Shown here piece by piece: positions 1 to 10,361 of a stretch of DNA of 64,000 bases; position 1 is the stretch's first letter, and each line of letters begins with the position of its first letter. This DNA is from Labedella phragmitis. Its GTDB lineage: Bacteria > Actinomycetota > Actinomycetes > Actinomycetales > Microbacteriaceae. Location of the stretch: contig NZ_RZNB01000004.1 in assembly GCF_004078635.1 (NCBI RefSeq), forward strand, positions 124,001 through 188,000. Reading direction: 5' to 3'. The notes beneath the pieces were generated by a model that saw only the letters and a program-made list of their open reading frames with translations, had not been told where the DNA came from and did not search any database. The translations under genes and the position numbers were made by a program.

Positions 1-12
1 CCTCGCTTCCGA

Positions 13-37
13 TGCGTCGATCACCCCGATCGACGCA
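13..37 (-). terminator. Hairpin after the amidase gene
   Basis: A perfect 10-bp inverted repeat (TGCGTCGATC / GATCGACGCA) with a 5-nt loop lies about 25 nt beyond the amidase stop codon. It could end transcription of the leftward peptide-uptake operon, but there is no clear T-run, so termination is an inference. Bases 1-60 hold nothing else I recognise. Confidence 0.35.
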
Positions 38-60
38 CTCAGTATCGCCCCTCCGAGAAG

Positions 61-1467
61 TCAGCGGATGGGGAAGACGGGGCGTGCGGCCTCCGGACGC
101 GCCGACTCATACCACGCGGTCGCCCGCAGCACTCCGAGGTCGTCGTGACGACGGCCCGCGATCTGCAGACCGATCGTGCGTCCGTCCCGCGTGAAACCGC
201 TGTTGATGCTCGACGCGGGCTGGCCTGACATGTTGTAGGGCACGCAATACGCGATGTGCGCCATCCCCTCGTCGCCATCGCCGAACGGCATGGGCCACTC
301 TGCAGGGAAGGCCGCGACCGGTGAGACGGGCGAGAGGACGAGGTCGAACGGCTGCGTCGCCGCCACCGTCTCCGCACGCATCGACTGGATCGTGTCGTAC
401 GCCTCGAGCACCCTCCGACCGGCAACGTCTGCGCCACCGGAGCACCACTGCACGATGAAGGGCAGGACCCGCTGCCGATCCGTCACGGAGAGTTTCGAGT
501 AGGTGTTCCAGAAGCGCACGCGCCAGAAGAGGTCGACCGCGTCGAGCATCTCGGGGGTGAGCGCCGGGGCGAGCTCGACGACCTCTGCACCCGCGGACGC
601 GAAGAGGTCCGCCGCGGCTCGCACGGATGCGGTCACCTCCGGGTCGACCGCCATGCCGGCCCCCGGATCGAGCTGCAGGGCGATCCGCAGGCCCCGCACC
701 TCTCGGTCGAGCGCAGTCCAGGGCACGTCTTCCGCGGGCAGCGCGGTGTAGTCGCGCCAATCCGGACGAGCGACGGCGGTCATCGCGAGGGCGACGTCGG
801 CGACGGTTCGCCCGAGCGGTCCGAGGGAGCGCCCGAAATACGGCGTGTCGTGCGGGATGCGCCCGTCGCTCGGCTTGAGGGCGACGAGGCCCGCCCACGT
901 CGCCGGGAGCCGCACCGAGCCTCCGATGTCGCTCCCGATGTGGATCGGTCCGAACCCGGCGGCGGCGGCGGCACCGGCGCCGCCGCTCGACCCGCCGACG
1001 GTCCATGCTGGATTCCACGGACTGCGGGTGATGCCGTGGAGACTCGACACTCCGGAGGACAGCATGCCCCAGTCCGGCATGGTCGTCGAGCCGACGATGA
1101 CGGCACCCGCCTCGAGCAGGCGCTCGACCGCAGGGTTGTCGGAAAGCGGGAACTCCGGCGTCCCGGCGGCCGTCCCCGACCGATACGCAACCCCCCGGCG
1201 GTGCATGTTCTCCTTCACCGTGACCGGGACGCCGTCGAGCGGGCCGAGTTCGCCGCCGCCCGCCCATCGGGCGGCACTCGCCTCCGCATCGGCGACGACC
1301 TCGGCGGGCACGAACGAGGCGAACACGTTGAGTTCGTCGTTCCGGGCCTCGACGGCGTCGATCACGTCTCGAACGACATCGACGGGTGTGAAGGCGCCCT
1401 CCCGATAACCGGTGGCGATGTCGGATGCGGCGAGCGCGCCGAGTCGAGTGGTGGTCGAGGCTTTCAC
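61..1467 (-). CDS. Amidase signature family hydrolase
   Basis: This 468-residue protein belongs to the amidase signature family, which hydrolyses carboxamides through a Ser-cisSer-Lys triad. The triad is visible: Lys85 in VTVKEN, Ser160 in the GGSSGG stretch, and Ser184 in SDIGGSVR, 24 residues apart as in family structures. It resembles general amidases/indoleacetamide hydrolases more than GatA, and no gatC or gatB lies nearby. The GTG start overlaps the stop of the upstream ATPase gene (GTGA), so it is translationally coupled as the last gene of a peptide/amide transporter operon. That suggests it hydrolyses the imported compound. The exact substrate cannot be read from sequence. Confidence 0.9.
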   Translation of the reverse strand: MKASTTTRLGALAASDIATGYREGAFTPVDVVRDVIDAVEARNDELNVFASFVPAEVVADAEASAARWAGGGELGPLDGVPVTVKENMHRRGVAYRSGTAAGTPEFPLSDNPAVERLLEAGAVIVGSTTMPDWGMLSSGVSSLHGITRSPWNPAWTVGGSSGGAGAAAAAGFGPIHIGSDIGGSVRLPATWAGLVALKPSDGRIPHDTPYFGRSLGPLGRTVADVALAMTAVARPDWRDYTALPAEDVPWTALDREVRGLRIALQLDPGAGMAVDPEVTASVRAAADLFASAGAEVVELAPALTPEMLDAVDLFWRVRFWNTYSKLSVTDRQRVLPFIVQWCSGGADVAGRRVLEAYDTIQSMRAETVAATQPFDLVLSPVSPVAAFPAEWPMPFGDGDEGMAHIAYCVPYNMSGQPASSINSGFTRDGRTIGLQIAGRRHDDLGVLRATAWYESARPEAARPVFPIR

Positions 1468-3239
1468 GCATGCTCCAAGGTGTGCTGAAGGGTCGGTGTC
1501 GCGAGGACGAGTTGGCGGGTGTAGTCGTGGGTCGGGGACTCGTAGAGCCGTTCCGTCGGCCCCGTCTCGACGATCCGCCCGTCACGCATCACGGCGACCC
1601 GATCGCACAGGTGACGGACGACCCCGAGGTCGTGGGACACGAACACGAGAGTGAGTCCGTATTCGTCGACGAGGTCGGCGAGCAGGTTGAGGACCTGGGC
1701 GCGGACCGAGACGTCGAGGGCGCTCACCGGCTCGTCGGCCACGAGGACCCGCGGTCGGCAGACGAGGGCTCGAGCGATGGAGATGCGCTGACGCTGCCCT
1801 CCCGAGAACTCGTGGGGGAACCTCTCGACGGAGGTCGTCGGCAGACCGACGTGGTCGAGCATCTCGGCGACGAGCCGTCGGCGTTCCGCCGGGGACGCTG
1901 CCAGACCGGAACGCAGGTTGGCGGGGTTGAGGAGGGGCTCCGCGACGATGTCTCCGACGCTCATCCGCGGGTCCAGCGATCCCATCGGATCCTGGAAGAC
2001 GATCTGAAGGCTGCGTCGCAGCTCCCCGAGGTCCTTCTCCTTCGCTCCGCGGAGAGAGGTGCCGACGACGTCCACCTCTCCAGACGTCGGCTGGTCGAGG
2101 CCCGAGAGGATGCGCAGGAGCGTCGACTTGCCGGATCCCGACTCCCCCACGATGCCGAAGCGCTCCCCCTCGTGGATCTCGAAGTCGAGACCGCGAAGGG
2201 CATCGACACGCGCTGCTCGACCGAACAGACCGCTACGGGACCGGACATAGGTCTTCGTCAGTCCTCGCACGCTCACGATGGGAGAGGGTGAGGCTGCCCG
2301 CTCGGCCGACGCCGGAGTCGGATCGGGAGTCGGAGCGGGAGCGACGACGCTCGCAACCGGCTGCTCGTGGACGCTCGTCTCCGGTGCGCGCAGTCGCGAC
2401 GGGTCATATCCCGCAGCCGTCGCGATCGTGAACAGTCGGCCGTCGGCATCCGTCGCGGTGAGGTCGGACGCAGCGAGCAGGCCCCGGGTGTACGGGTGCT
2501 GCGGCCGCGTGAAGACGGTCTCGATGGGCCCCTCCTCCACGACGACACCGCGGTTCATGACGAGGACGCGCTCGCACACACTCGCGACGACGGCGAGGTC
2601 GTGGGTGATGAACAGGAGTCCCGTCCCGCGCTGCGTCACGGAGCGGAGGACCAGATCGAGCACCTGCTTCTGCACCGTCACGTCGAGCGCCGTGGTGGGT
2701 TCGTCGCACACGAGCAACGCGGGATCGTTGGCGAGCGCCATCGCGAGCATCACGCGTTGCCTCTGGCCGCCCGAGAGCTGATGAGGATAGGCCTGGGCCG
2801 ACTCGGCGGGATTCGGCAGCCCCACGTCGGTGAGGAGCTCCACGGCACGACGGCTCGCCTCGGACGTCGACGCTGTCCGGTGGATCGTCATGATCTCCGC
2901 CACTTGCCGACCCACGCGCATGAGCGGGTTGAGCGCCGTCATGGGTTCCTGGAACACCATCGACATGGCGGACCCGCGGAGCTTCGCGACACGCGCATCG
3001 CTCCGACCGAGGAGATTGTCGTCGGAGCCCGCGACGGTCACGCTGCCGCTCGTCGTCAGGGTGTCGGGCAGGAGGCCCATGACGGCCAGGGAGGTCACCG
3101 ACTTGCCGGAACCGGACTCGCCGATGAGACCCACTTTCTCACCGGGGGCGATCCGGAAGGTGACGTCGTCGACGAGAGTGGTTGCGCCCGCGGAGACCGT
3201 GAGGCCCCGGACATCCACCGCGAAATCGGTGCAGGTCAT
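1464..3239 (-). CDS. Oligopeptide-type ABC transporter, fused dual ATPase (DppD-DppF)
   Basis: This 591-residue protein carries two complete ABC ATPase domains in tandem, equivalent to DppD and DppF in one chain. The N-terminal half has Walker [10 protein letters not shown] and signature LSGGQRQR. The C-terminal half has GESGSGKST and FSGGQRQR. Each half ends with the oligopeptide/dipeptide C-terminal extension (for example HPYTRGLL). An Ala/Pro-rich linker of about 60 residues separates them. The ATG overlaps the stop of the preceding permease gene by 4 nt. As a fused pair it can energise the importer alone. Fused DppDF proteins are common in Actinobacteria. Confidence 0.92.
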   Translation of the reverse strand: MTCTDFAVDVRGLTVSAGATTLVDDVTFRIAPGEKVGLIGESGSGKSVTSLAVMGLLPDTLTTSGSVTVAGSDDNLLGRSDARVAKLRGSAMSMVFQEPMTALNPLMRVGRQVAEIMTIHRTASTSEASRRAVELLTDVGLPNPAESAQAYPHQLSGGQRQRVMLAMALANDPALLVCDEPTTALDVTVQKQVLDLVLRSVTQRGTGLLFITHDLAVVASVCERVLVMNRGVVVEEGPIETVFTRPQHPYTRGLLAASDLTATDADGRLFTIATAAGYDPSRLRAPETSVHEQPVASVVAPAPTPDPTPASAERAASPSPIVSVRGLTKTYVRSRSGLFGRAARVDALRGLDFEIHEGERFGIVGESGSGKSTLLRILSGLDQPTSGEVDVVGTSLRGAKEKDLGELRRSLQIVFQDPMGSLDPRMSVGDIVAEPLLNPANLRSGLAASPAERRRLVAEMLDHVGLPTTSVERFPHEFSGGQRQRISIARALVCRPRVLVADEPVSALDVSVRAQVLNLLADLVDEYGLTLVFVSHDLGVVRHLCDRVAVMRDGRIVETGPTERLYESPTHDYTRQLVLATPTLQHTLEHA

Positions 3240-4132
3240 CGGCTGCTCCTCATCTTGGGGTCGAATCGGTCGCGGAGGCCGTCTCCGAGGAGATTGAAAC
3301 CGAGCACTGCGACCGCGATGGCGATGCCGGGGGCGATCGCCAGGTAGTCGTGCGAACCGAGGAATTGCTGCGACTCCTGCAGCATCCGGCCCCACGACGG
3401 GGTGGGAGGCATGGTGCCGAGTCCGAGGAAGGACAGTCCCGCCTCGGCGAGCACCGCGATTCCGAAGTTGACGGAGCACTGGACGACGATCATCCCGCTG
3501 ATGTTCGGGAGGACGTGCCGCAGCGCGATCCGGAACTCGGAGCGATTCGCGGCGCGCGCGGCGAAGACGTAGTCCGTCTTCATGACCTGGAGGGTGCCGC
3601 TGCGAGCCACACGGGCGAACGCGGGGATCGACCCGATGCCGAGCGCGACCATCGCCGTGACGGTCCCGGCTCCGAAGACCGCGCCGAAGACGATCGCGAG
3701 GAGGAGACCGGGGAACGCCAAGAGGATGTCGTTGCCCCGCATGATGACGTCCCCCAGTCGCCCGGGCCGCATCCCCGCGAGGATACCGAGCGGCACCCCG
3801 ACGATGACCGCGATCCCCACGGCGATGAAGCCGACGATGAGCGTGATCTGCGATCCGACCATCACCGCCGAGAACACGTCGCGACCGAAGCGGTCGGTGC
3901 CGAACCAGTGCGCGGCGCTCGGGAACTGCAGCCGATCGGAAGCGACCGTCGCCACGGGATCGTACGGCGTCCACACGAGCGAGACGAGTGCGACGAGCGC
4001 CACGAGCGCGATCAGGACCGCTCCGACGACGAGCTGGGTCCCGGGACGGCTTCGGCGGCGGCTACGCCCTGGGATCGACGGCGCGGGCACGGGCATACCG
4101 ACGGACTCGGTTGTGTCGAGGGATGTCGCCAT
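3236..4132 (-). CDS. Peptide-type ABC transporter permease (DppC-like)
   Basis: A 298-residue inner-membrane permease of the DppC/OppC type. A short basic N-terminal tail with a Pro/Arg-rich stretch precedes about six hydrophobic segments. The family N-terminal motif [13 protein letters not shown] and the cytoplasmic EAA-like loop ([15 protein letters not shown] region) that docks on the ATPase are present. The ATG at 4132 begins 2 nt after the upstream permease stop and fits homologue length; longer readings upstream overlap that gene. It pairs with the DppB-like subunit to form the translocation pore. Confidence 0.92.
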   Translation of the reverse strand: MATSLDTTESVGMPVPAPSIPGRSRRRSRPGTQLVVGAVLIALVALVALVSLVWTPYDPVATVASDRLQFPSAAHWFGTDRFGRDVFSAVMVGSQITLIVGFIAVGIAVIVGVPLGILAGMRPGRLGDVIMRGNDILLAFPGLLLAIVFGAVFGAGTVTAMVALGIGSIPAFARVARSGTLQVMKTDYVFAARAANRSEFRIALRHVLPNISGMIVVQCSVNFGIAVLAEAGLSFLGLGTMPPTPSWGRMLQESQQFLGSHDYLAIAPGIAIAVAVLGFNLLGDGLRDRFDPKMRSSR

Positions 4133-4134
4133 CG

Positions 4135-5082
4135 TCACGCCGCCTTTCTCAGCCGGGGGTCGAGCACGGTGTACGCGAGATCGACGAGGAGGTTGATCAC
4201 GATGACGAGCAGGACGAGCACGGCGACGATCGCCTGGACCGCAAGGAGATCCCGGTTCCCGACGGAGTCGACGAGGAGGCTGCCGAGGCCCGGGATCACG
4301 AAGACCCGCTCGATCACGACGGACCCGATGAGCATCGCGGCGAGCTGGACGCCGACGATCGTCACAACGGGGACTCCCGCGTTCCGCAGGCCGTGCCGGA
4401 CGAGCGCGGCCCCCTTCGTGAGCCCCTTCGCACGTGCGGTACGCAGGAAGTCCTCGCGCATGATCTCGAGGACGGCCGAGCGGACGTATCGGGTGATGAT
4501 CGCCGCCTGGACGCTTCCCAACGCGATCACGGGCAGCACGAGGCGCCGCAGGAACTGGACGGGGTCGTCCGCCGGCGCGACCCATCCGCCCGACGGGAAC
4601 CATCCGAGGTGCACGGCGAAGACCGCGACGAGGAGGACACCGACGAGGAAGTTCGGGACCGCCACGCCCACTTGCGAGATCCCGGCGAGGGCGACGCCGG
4701 ACGGGTGGCGGTGCCGGACGGCCGCGAGAACGCCGAGGGGCACGGCGACGAGGAGAGCGACCACCATCGAGAGGCCCACGAGGATGAGCGTCACCTGAAC
4801 ACGGTCGGCGATCAAGGGTGACAGGTCCTGCGACGTCACGTAGGACATGCCGAAGTCGCCGCGGACGAGTCCCCCCATCCACTGCAGGTACTGCACGGCC
4901 AGGGACTGGTCGGTGCCGTACTCCGCCCGCCATTGCGCGAGGGCTTCGGGCGTCGCGTTGATGCCGAGCGCCACGACGGCCGGGTCACCCGGCATCACAC
5001 GCAGCATCACGAAGATGAGCGCGGTCGCGACGAGCAGTGTGGCGAGGAACTGTCCGAGGCTGCTGAGCAGTCGTCGTGCCAT
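4135..5082 (-). CDS. Peptide-type ABC transporter permease (DppB-like)
   Basis: A 315-residue permease of the DppB/OppB type with about six transmembrane segments. It starts with the usual N-terminal membrane anchor (MARRLLSSLGQFL) followed by the periplasmic LRVMPGDPA motif typical of the family. The conserved docking loop with ALVRHGLRNAG lies in the second half. A good ribosome-binding site (AAGGAG) precedes the ATG. The gene is separated from the binding-protein gene by an 87-nt gap containing a strong stem-loop, so the permease and ATPase genes are probably expressed below the level of the binding protein. Confidence 0.92.
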   Translation of the reverse strand: MARRLLSSLGQFLATLLVATALIFVMLRVMPGDPAVVALGINATPEALAQWRAEYGTDQSLAVQYLQWMGGLVRGDFGMSYVTSQDLSPLIADRVQVTLILVGLSMVVALLVAVPLGVLAAVRHRHPSGVALAGISQVGVAVPNFLVGVLLVAVFAVHLGWFPSGGWVAPADDPVQFLRRLVLPVIALGSVQAAIITRYVRSAVLEIMREDFLRTARAKGLTKGAALVRHGLRNAGVPVVTIVGVQLAAMLIGSVVIERVFVIPGLGSLLVDSVGNRDLLAVQAIVAVLVLLVIVINLLVDLAYTVLDPRLRKAA

Positions 5083-5134
5083 TCTCGCTCTCCTTGTCTC
5101 TCGGTGGTCGTACGTCGGTCGTCAGGTTGCCGGA

Positions 5135-5168
5135 CGTCGGTGGGCCGCCCATCGGCGGCCCACCGACG
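5135..5168 (-). promoter_or_regulatory. Intercistronic stem-loop between binding protein and permease genes
   Basis: A perfect 15-bp inverted repeat (CGTCGGTGGGCCGCC and its complement) with a 4-nt loop begins 2 nt after the binding-protein stop codon. No T-run follows on the transcribed strand. It therefore looks like a 3'-end stabiliser or partial terminator that favours binding-protein mRNA. The sugar transporter at 35-38 kb has the same arrangement. Confidence 0.6.
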
Positions 5169-5169
5169 C

Positions 5170-6693
5170 TCAATCGGTCCAGGTCAGCCCGGACAGCACG
5201 AGCGACTCGGTCACCGCATTCGCGGCGATCCCGCCGAGTTCCGCCTTGGCGACGACGAGGTTCGGGAACAGGAACAGGACGTCGGAGGCAGCGTCCTCGG
5301 TGATCGTGCGGACGACCTCCTTCATGCCGCTCACGTACTCCTCAGGGGTGCCGGAGTCGGCCGCGATGACCTGATCGGCGATCTTCGAGTTGTCGTAGCC
5401 GATGTAGTAGTCGGGGTTGTTGAAGGTCGCCAGCACGTCGCGCGCTTCGACCGCCAGGATGACGGACATCTGGTAGTCGGCCTGCGTGAAGACCTTGTCG
5501 AGCCAGACGGCGGGGAACTCGGACGACTGGATGGACGCGTCGATGCCGACCTCGGCGAGCTGCGACACGACGATCTCGGAGACGGCCGTGGCGTACGGGC
5601 GCGTGGGCACGTCGAAGGTGATCGAGATGTTCTCGGCGCCGGCCTCGGCCAGGAGTTCACGAGCCTTCTCCGGGTCGTACGGGTACAGGTCGGTGAGATC
5701 CTCGTAGTACGGGTCGGTCGGGGCGACCATGGCACCGATCTCGGTGCCATAGCCGGCCCAGGCCGCGTCGATGACGGCTCGACGGTCGATGGCGTACATG
5801 ACGGCCTGACGTACCCGGACGTCGTCGAAGGGGGCGACCGTGTTGTTCATCGAGAGCAGGATCTCCCCGTTCGACGTGCCCTCGATGACCTGGAAGGCCT
5901 CGTCGGACTCGAACTGGCCCATCAGGTCGGGCGCCTGCATGTTGTAGACCATGTCGACGTCTCCCGACCGGAGCGCGTTCGTACTCGCGACGGCATCCGC
6001 GAAGTAGCGGAGCGTGACGTCGGTGATGTCGGGCTCCTCGCCCCAGTAGTCGTCGCGACCGGCGAGCGTGATGCGGTCGCCGCTCACGAAGCTCTCAACC
6101 GTGTATGGGCCGGTGCCGATGGGCTTCGTGGCCAAGTCGTCGACACCCGTCTCGGAGAACATCGCACCGACGTACGTGCCCATGTCGAAGAGCCATGCGT
6201 TACTCGGGCGGGAGAGGGTGACGCGCAGCTCGGTGTCGGAGACGGCCTCGACCGATTCGACGACGTCCATCTTCGACTTCGTGCCGTTCAACCACGCATC
6301 GCTCTGCACGCGTTCGATGCTGAAGACAGCGTCGGCGGCGGTGAAGTCCTCGCCGTCGGAGAAGGTGACTCCGTCGTGGAGGGCGAAATCGTAGACGGTG
6401 CCGTCCTCGCTCACCGCCCAGCTCTCGGCGAGTTGCGGCTGGAGCTCGCCCTCCTGGTCGATCGTCACGAGACCCTCGTAGACGTTGTTCATTACGACCT
6501 GCGGGATGGCGGCGCCGGAGGTCGTCGTGAAGTCCAGGTTGACGGGTTCGCCCGTGAGGCCGATGACGACCGCGTCCGACGGGGCGTCCGAGCCGCCGGA
6601 GGAGCTTCCGGCCGAACAGGCGGACAGGGCGAGGACGGCGGCCGCTGCGGCGGCTGTCGTCGCGAGAGCGCGACGGGAGGTGTGGGCGTTCAT
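5170..6693 (-). CDS. Peptide/amide-binding lipoprotein (SBP family 5)
   Basis: A 507-residue extracellular solute-binding protein of family 5 (DppA/OppA-like). The N-terminus is a lipoprotein signal ending in the lipobox LSAC, with the lipidated residue at Cys26. The mature protein shows family-5 features such as the WAVSEDGTVYDFALHDGVTFSDG stretch around residues 80-100, cited here only by its first and last residues W and G. The ATG at 6693 has GAAGGAG at good spacing; an upstream in-frame reading lacks a signal sequence. It is the first gene of the operon and defines substrate choice. A FadR-like operator lies about 60 nt upstream. Confidence 0.92.
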   Translation of the reverse strand: MNAHTSRRALATTAAAAAAVLALSACSAGSSSGGSDAPSDAVVIGLTGEPVNLDFTTTSGAAIPQVVMNNVYEGLVTIDQEGELQPQLAESWAVSEDGTVYDFALHDGVTFSDGEDFTAADAVFSIERVQSDAWLNGTKSKMDVVESVEAVSDTELRVTLSRPSNAWLFDMGTYVGAMFSETGVDDLATKPIGTGPYTVESFVSGDRITLAGRDDYWGEEPDITDVTLRYFADAVASTNALRSGDVDMVYNMQAPDLMGQFESDEAFQVIEGTSNGEILLSMNNTVAPFDDVRVRQAVMYAIDRRAVIDAAWAGYGTEIGAMVAPTDPYYEDLTDLYPYDPEKARELLAEAGAENISITFDVPTRPYATAVSEIVVSQLAEVGIDASIQSSEFPAVWLDKVFTQADYQMSVILAVEARDVLATFNNPDYYIGYDNSKIADQVIAADSGTPEEYVSGMKEVVRTITEDAASDVLFLFPNLVVAKAELGGIAANAVTESLVLSGLTWTD

Positions 6694-6749
6694 GGAGCTC
6701 CTTCGTAAGCCGGGAGAAAGTCGAGGAGACCGGCGTGGAACAGGGCCGG

Positions 6750-6772
6750 GGTTACTGGTCAGGCCAGTAACC
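6750..6772. promoter_or_regulatory. FadR/GntR-type operator
   Basis: The core ACTGGTCAGGCCAGT is part of a perfect inverted repeat with 9-bp arms (GGTTACTGG / CCAGTAACC) around 5 nt. It closely matches the FadR-subfamily consensus (TGGTC-N-GACCA type). It lies in the divergent region between the peptide-uptake operon and the GntR gene, about 8 bp upstream of a possible -10 (TAGGGT, 6780-6785) for the regulator. The most likely ligand is the adjacent GntR protein. Confidence 0.7.
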
Positions 6773-6880
6773 GACACGCTAGGGTGAGGCGAAAGAGAGC
6801 GTCAAGCGGGGAAACAAACATGTAACGCAACCTCCGCATTCTCCTCCCCGTCCATCGTCGAGTGTCACCGAGAGGGAGCG

Positions 6881-7642
6881 ATGAGCTTCACACCCGTGCA
6901 GAAGGTCAACGCCTACGAGATCATCGTCGGTCAGATCGAGCAGGCGATCTCGGACGGCACCTACGGGGCCGGTGACCGTCTGCCGAGCGAACGAGCACTC
7001 ATGACCGACTTCGGGGTCAGCCGCGCGACCGTGCGCGAGGCGATGCGTGTGCTCCAGGCCACCGGCGTGATCGAGTCCCGACCGGGCGACCCGCGGGGTC
7101 CCGTGATCACGGCCTTCTCTCCCCGAGTGCTCGAGAAGTCGATGGCGAAACTCGCGCAGCTCGACTCCGTGTCGCGCGTCGAACTCCTGCAGTTCCGTCT
7201 CCTCCTCGAGGGTCACGCGAGCCTTCTCGCCGCCACCGAGCGCACGGACGAGGAACTCGCGGAGATCGCGCGGCGCGGGGAGGACATCGCGGACCTCGCC
7301 GATCAGCCCGACGTCCGATTCGGCGAGCGCGTCAATCGCTTCCATCAGGCCATCCGCCGGGCGTCCCACAATCAGATGCTCGAGATCTGCGGGAACGTCG
7401 TCGGTGGCGTGATGGCCGAGATGATCGATCGCCGGCTCACGAGCGAGACGGACCGCAGTTCGCGGGTGCGTACGAGCGCCCGCGACGCTCGCGCGCTCGT
7501 CGCCGCGATTCGCGACGGTCGCGCACAGGAGGCCGCCGCGATCTCCACCGGGAACATCTACCGCTACTACGCCGACGACCTGTCATCGGAGGAGACGAGA
7601 CGTCTCGCGACGATGATGCAGTCGTACGGGGCGCAGATGTGA
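6881..7642 (+). CDS. GntR family regulator, FadR subfamily
   Basis: A 253-residue transcription factor. Residues about 10-75 form a winged helix-turn-helix with the GntR hallmark GDRLPSERALMTDFGVSR, and residues about 100-240 form an all-helical FCD effector domain. FCD domains of this family bind carboxylated metabolites, often with a metal. It is transcribed divergently from the peptide/amide uptake operon with a FadR-type operator between them, so it probably represses that operon and itself. A GAGGGAG ribosome-binding site precedes the ATG. The effector is unknown; a transported acid or amide would be the natural guess. Confidence 0.9.
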   Translation: MSFTPVQKVNAYEIIVGQIEQAISDGTYGAGDRLPSERALMTDFGVSRATVREAMRVLQATGVIESRPGDPRGPVITAFSPRVLEKSMAKLAQLDSVSRVELLQFRLLLEGHASLLAATERTDEELAEIARRGEDIADLADQPDVRFGERVNRFHQAIRRASHNQMLEICGNVVGGVMAEMIDRRLTSETDRSSRVRTSARDARALVAAIRDGRAQEAAAISTGNIYRYYADDLSSEETRRLATMMQSYGAQM

Positions 7643-7673
7643 CCGGACCGCGCACGACCGCACGGGTACCGCG

Positions 7674-8156
7674 TCAGTCGAGGGCGACGGCGGTGGGTGT
7701 GCCGCCCGTGAGGCGGACGAGGTCGTCGAACGTCGTGGGGAACACGGTGTGCGCGTGACCGGCCGCCGCCCAGATCACCGGGAACGCGGCGAGCGCCGTG
7801 TCGACCCAGGTGCGCAGCGGCGCGGGGTGCCCGACCGGCGCGACGCCCCCGATCACCTGACCCGTCGCCGACTTCACGGCGTCGGCGTCCGCGCGCTTCA
7901 GCCGGCCGCCGAGAAGCGGGCCCAGGAACGCGGTGTCGACGCGATGCGCCCCGCTCGTCATGACGAGCACCGGCTCGCCGTCGAGCGTGAAGACGAGCGA
8001 ATTCGCGATCGCACCGACGGGACAGTCGAGCGCGGCGGCCGCTGCGGCGGCGGTGTGCGCACCCTCGTCGAACCAGACGACCTCGGCGGGGGTACCGGCC
8101 GCGGCGAGCGCCGCTTCGACCCGCTCGACCGCCGGGTGGCTCCGCCGCACGCTCAC
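7674..8156 (-). CDS. YbaK/EbsC family aminoacyl-tRNA deacylase-like protein
   Basis: A 160-residue single-domain protein of the YbaK/ProX superfamily. These proteins hydrolyse mischarged aminoacyl-tRNAs (typically Cys-tRNAPro or Ala-tRNAPro) in the cytoplasm. Visible family features are the IANSLVF strand, a Lys in LKRADADAVKSATG, and the glycine-rich GGVAPVGH loop that shapes the active site. Its start lies 6 nt downstream of the folD stop, so it is probably co-transcribed as the last gene of the glyA-folD operon. The specific tRNA substrate is not determinable here. Confidence 0.85.
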   Translation of the reverse strand: MSVRRSHPAVERVEAALAAAGTPAEVVWFDEGAHTAAAAAAALDCPVGAIANSLVFTLDGEPVLVMTSGAHRVDTAFLGPLLGGRLKRADADAVKSATGQVIGGVAPVGHPAPLRTWVDTALAAFPVIWAAAGHAHTVFPTTFDDLVRLTGGTPTAVALD

Positions 8157-8162
8157 GACGAC

Positions 8163-9038
8163 CTAGGCCCGCTCGGCCGACTGCACGACGTTCGAGACGA
8201 GGAGCGCCCGCGTCATCGGGCCGACCCCGCCGGGGTTCGGTGACAGCCAGCCGGCCACCTCGGCGACACCGGGGTCGACGTCGCCGGAGAGCTTCGCCTT
8301 GCCGCTCTCCGTCGTGCCGACACGTGTCACTCCCACGTCGACGACGGCGGCGCCGGGCTTGATCCAATCGGCCGTGACGAGGTGCGGAACGCCGACGGCC
8401 GCGACGACGATGTCGGCACGACGCACTTCGGCGGCGATGTCAGGCGTCCGCGAGTGCGTGAGGGTGACGGTCGCATCGATGCCCTTCCGCGTGAGCAGGA
8501 GCCCGAGGGGGCGACCGACGGTGAGACCGCGACCGATGACGGTGACGTGCTTGCCCGCGAGTGTCACGTCATTCCGCCGAAGCAGCTCGACGATGCCGGC
8601 CGGCGTGCACGGAAGCGGCGACGTGAGCTCCCCCGCGACCCCGAGAACGAGTCGACCGAGGTTCGTCGGGTGGAGGCCGTCGGCGTCCTTGTCCGGGTCG
8701 ATGGCCTCGAGGACCTCGTTCTCGTCGATGCCGCCCGGGAGCGGGAGCTGGACGATGTATCCGGTCACCTCGGGCGCCGCATTGAGGTCGCGCACCGCAG
8801 CGAGGACGTCGGCGCGCGAGGCCGTCGCCGGGAGATCCACGCGGATGGACTCGACGCCGACCTCGGCGCAATCGCGGTGCTTGCCAGCGACGTAGCTGCG
8901 CGAAGCGGGGTCGTCGCCGACGAGGAGCGTTCCGAGCCCGGGGACGACGCCCCGCTCGCGCAGGACGTCGACGCGCTCACGGAGTTCGGACTTGATGGAG
9001 GCGGCGGCCGCGAGGCCGTCGAGTGTGAGAGCCGTCAT
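8163..9038 (-). CDS. folD: Bifunctional methylene-THF dehydrogenase / methenyl-THF cyclohydrolase
   Basis: A 291-residue FolD. It interconverts 5,10-methylene-THF and 10-formyl-THF using NADP, supplying formyl units for purine synthesis. Diagnostic motifs are [10 protein letters not shown] with the catalytic Lys, YIVQLPLP, and the nucleotide-binding [11 protein letters not shown]. The ATG at 9038 gives the usual family length; an upstream reading runs into glyA in another frame. It follows glyA by 8 nt in one operon, a logical pair because GlyA makes methylene-THF. Both are downstream of the ZTP riboswitch, which responds to 10-formyl-THF shortage. Confidence 0.95.
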   Translation of the reverse strand: MTALTLDGLAAAASIKSELRERVDVLRERGVVPGLGTLLVGDDPASRSYVAGKHRDCAEVGVESIRVDLPATASRADVLAAVRDLNAAPEVTGYIVQLPLPGGIDENEVLEAIDPDKDADGLHPTNLGRLVLGVAGELTSPLPCTPAGIVELLRRNDVTLAGKHVTVIGRGLTVGRPLGLLLTRKGIDATVTLTHSRTPDIAAEVRRADIVVAAVGVPHLVTADWIKPGAAVVDVGVTRVGTTESGKAKLSGDVDPGVAEVAGWLSPNPGGVGPMTRALLVSNVVQSAERA

Positions 9039-9046
9039 TCCCGCGC

Positions 9047-10327
9047 CTACTGCTGGAGGCCGGGGTAGAGCGGGAACGCGTCGGCGAGCGCCGCGACCCG
9101 GCCGCGGAGGGCGTCGACGTCGGCGCCCGGACGGAGCGCGAGGGCGATGACGTCGGCGACCTCGGTGAACTCGGTCTCGCCGAAGCCCCGGGTCGCGAGC
9201 GCCGGCGTGCCGATGCGCAGTCCCGACGTCACCATCGGCGGACGCGGGTCGAACGGCACGGAGTTGCGGTTCACGGTGATGCGGACGTCGTGCAGCACGT
9301 CCTCGGCCTGCTTGCCGTCGAGCTCGGAGTTTCGGAGGTCGGCGAGAACCAGGTGTACGTCCGTTCCACCCGTGAGGACGTCGAGACCCGTGGCCTTCGA
9401 GTCGTCGGCCGTCAGGCGCTCCGCGAGGATCTGCGCGCCGCGGATGGTGCGCGCCTGGCGGTCCTTGAAGTCGTCCGAGGCCGCGAGCTTGAAGGCCGTC
9501 GCCTTCGCGGCGATGACGTGCATGAGCGGCCCGCCCTGCTGGCCGGGGAAGACGTTCGAGTTGAGCTTCTTGGCGAGATCCGGCTCGTTCGTGAGGATGA
9601 AGCCGGAGCGGGGGCCGCCGATGGTCTTGTGCACGGTCGACGAGACGACGTGTGCGTGCGGCACGGGCGAGGGGTGGAGACCGGCGGCGACGAGGCCCGC
9701 GAAGTGCGCCATGTCGACCCAGAGTGTCGCGCCGACCTCGTCGGCGATCTCGCGGAAGAGGGCGAAGTCGAGCTGGCGCGGGTAGGCGGACCAACCGGCG
9801 ATGATGACGCGCGGCTTGTGCTCACGGGCCTTCGCCCGCACGTCCTCCATGTCGACGAGCATCGTGTCCGCGTCGACGCCGTACGCGACGGCGTTGTAGA
9901 GCTTGCCGGAGAAGTTGAGCTTCATGCCGTGCGTGAGGTGGCCGCCGTGCGAGAGCTCGAGGCCGAGGATCGTGTCGCCCGGCTGGGCGATCGCGGAGAG
10001 GACGGCGGCGTTCGCGCTCGCACCCGAGTGCGGCTGGACGTTCGCGTACGCGGCGCCGAACAGGCTCTTGGCGCGCTCGATGGCGAGCGACTCGGCGACG
10101 TCGACGAACTCGCAGCCGCCGTAGTAGCGGCGCCCGGGGTAGCCCTCCGCGTACTTGTTGGTGAGAACGGAGCCCTGCGACTGCAGGACGGAGACCGGGA
10201 CGAAGTTCTCGCTCGCGATCATCTCGAGGTAGTCGCGCTGGCGCCCGAGCTCCTGCTCGAGGACGGCGGCGATCTCGGGGTCGACCTCGCTGAGCGGGGC
10301 GTTGAAGAGATCCTGGGACGTGGTCAT
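9047..10327 (-). CDS. glyA: Serine hydroxymethyltransferase
   Basis: A 426-residue PLP enzyme converting serine and THF to glycine and methylene-THF. The PLP lysine lies in the diagnostic [16 protein letters not shown] stretch. The N-terminal [10 protein letters not shown] and [15 protein letters not shown] motifs are intact. The ATG at 10327 has GAAGGAG about 9 nt upstream and matches family length. It heads a glyA-folD-ybaK operon, and its 5' leader carries a ZTP riboswitch. Confidence 0.96.
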   Translation of the reverse strand: MTTSQDLFNAPLSEVDPEIAAVLEQELGRQRDYLEMIASENFVPVSVLQSQGSVLTNKYAEGYPGRRYYGGCEFVDVAESLAIERAKSLFGAAYANVQPHSGASANAAVLSAIAQPGDTILGLELSHGGHLTHGMKLNFSGKLYNAVAYGVDADTMLVDMEDVRAKAREHKPRVIIAGWSAYPRQLDFALFREIADEVGATLWVDMAHFAGLVAAGLHPSPVPHAHVVSSTVHKTIGGPRSGFILTNEPDLAKKLNSNVFPGQQGGPLMHVIAAKATAFKLAASDDFKDRQARTIRGAQILAERLTADDSKATGLDVLTGGTDVHLVLADLRNSELDGKQAEDVLHDVRITVNRNSVPFDPRPPMVTSGLRIGTPALATRGFGETEFTEVADVIALALRPGADVDALRGRVAALADAFPLYPGLQQ

Positions 10328-10361
10328 GAGGCTGACTCCTTCTGACAGCGGCGGACGTGAG

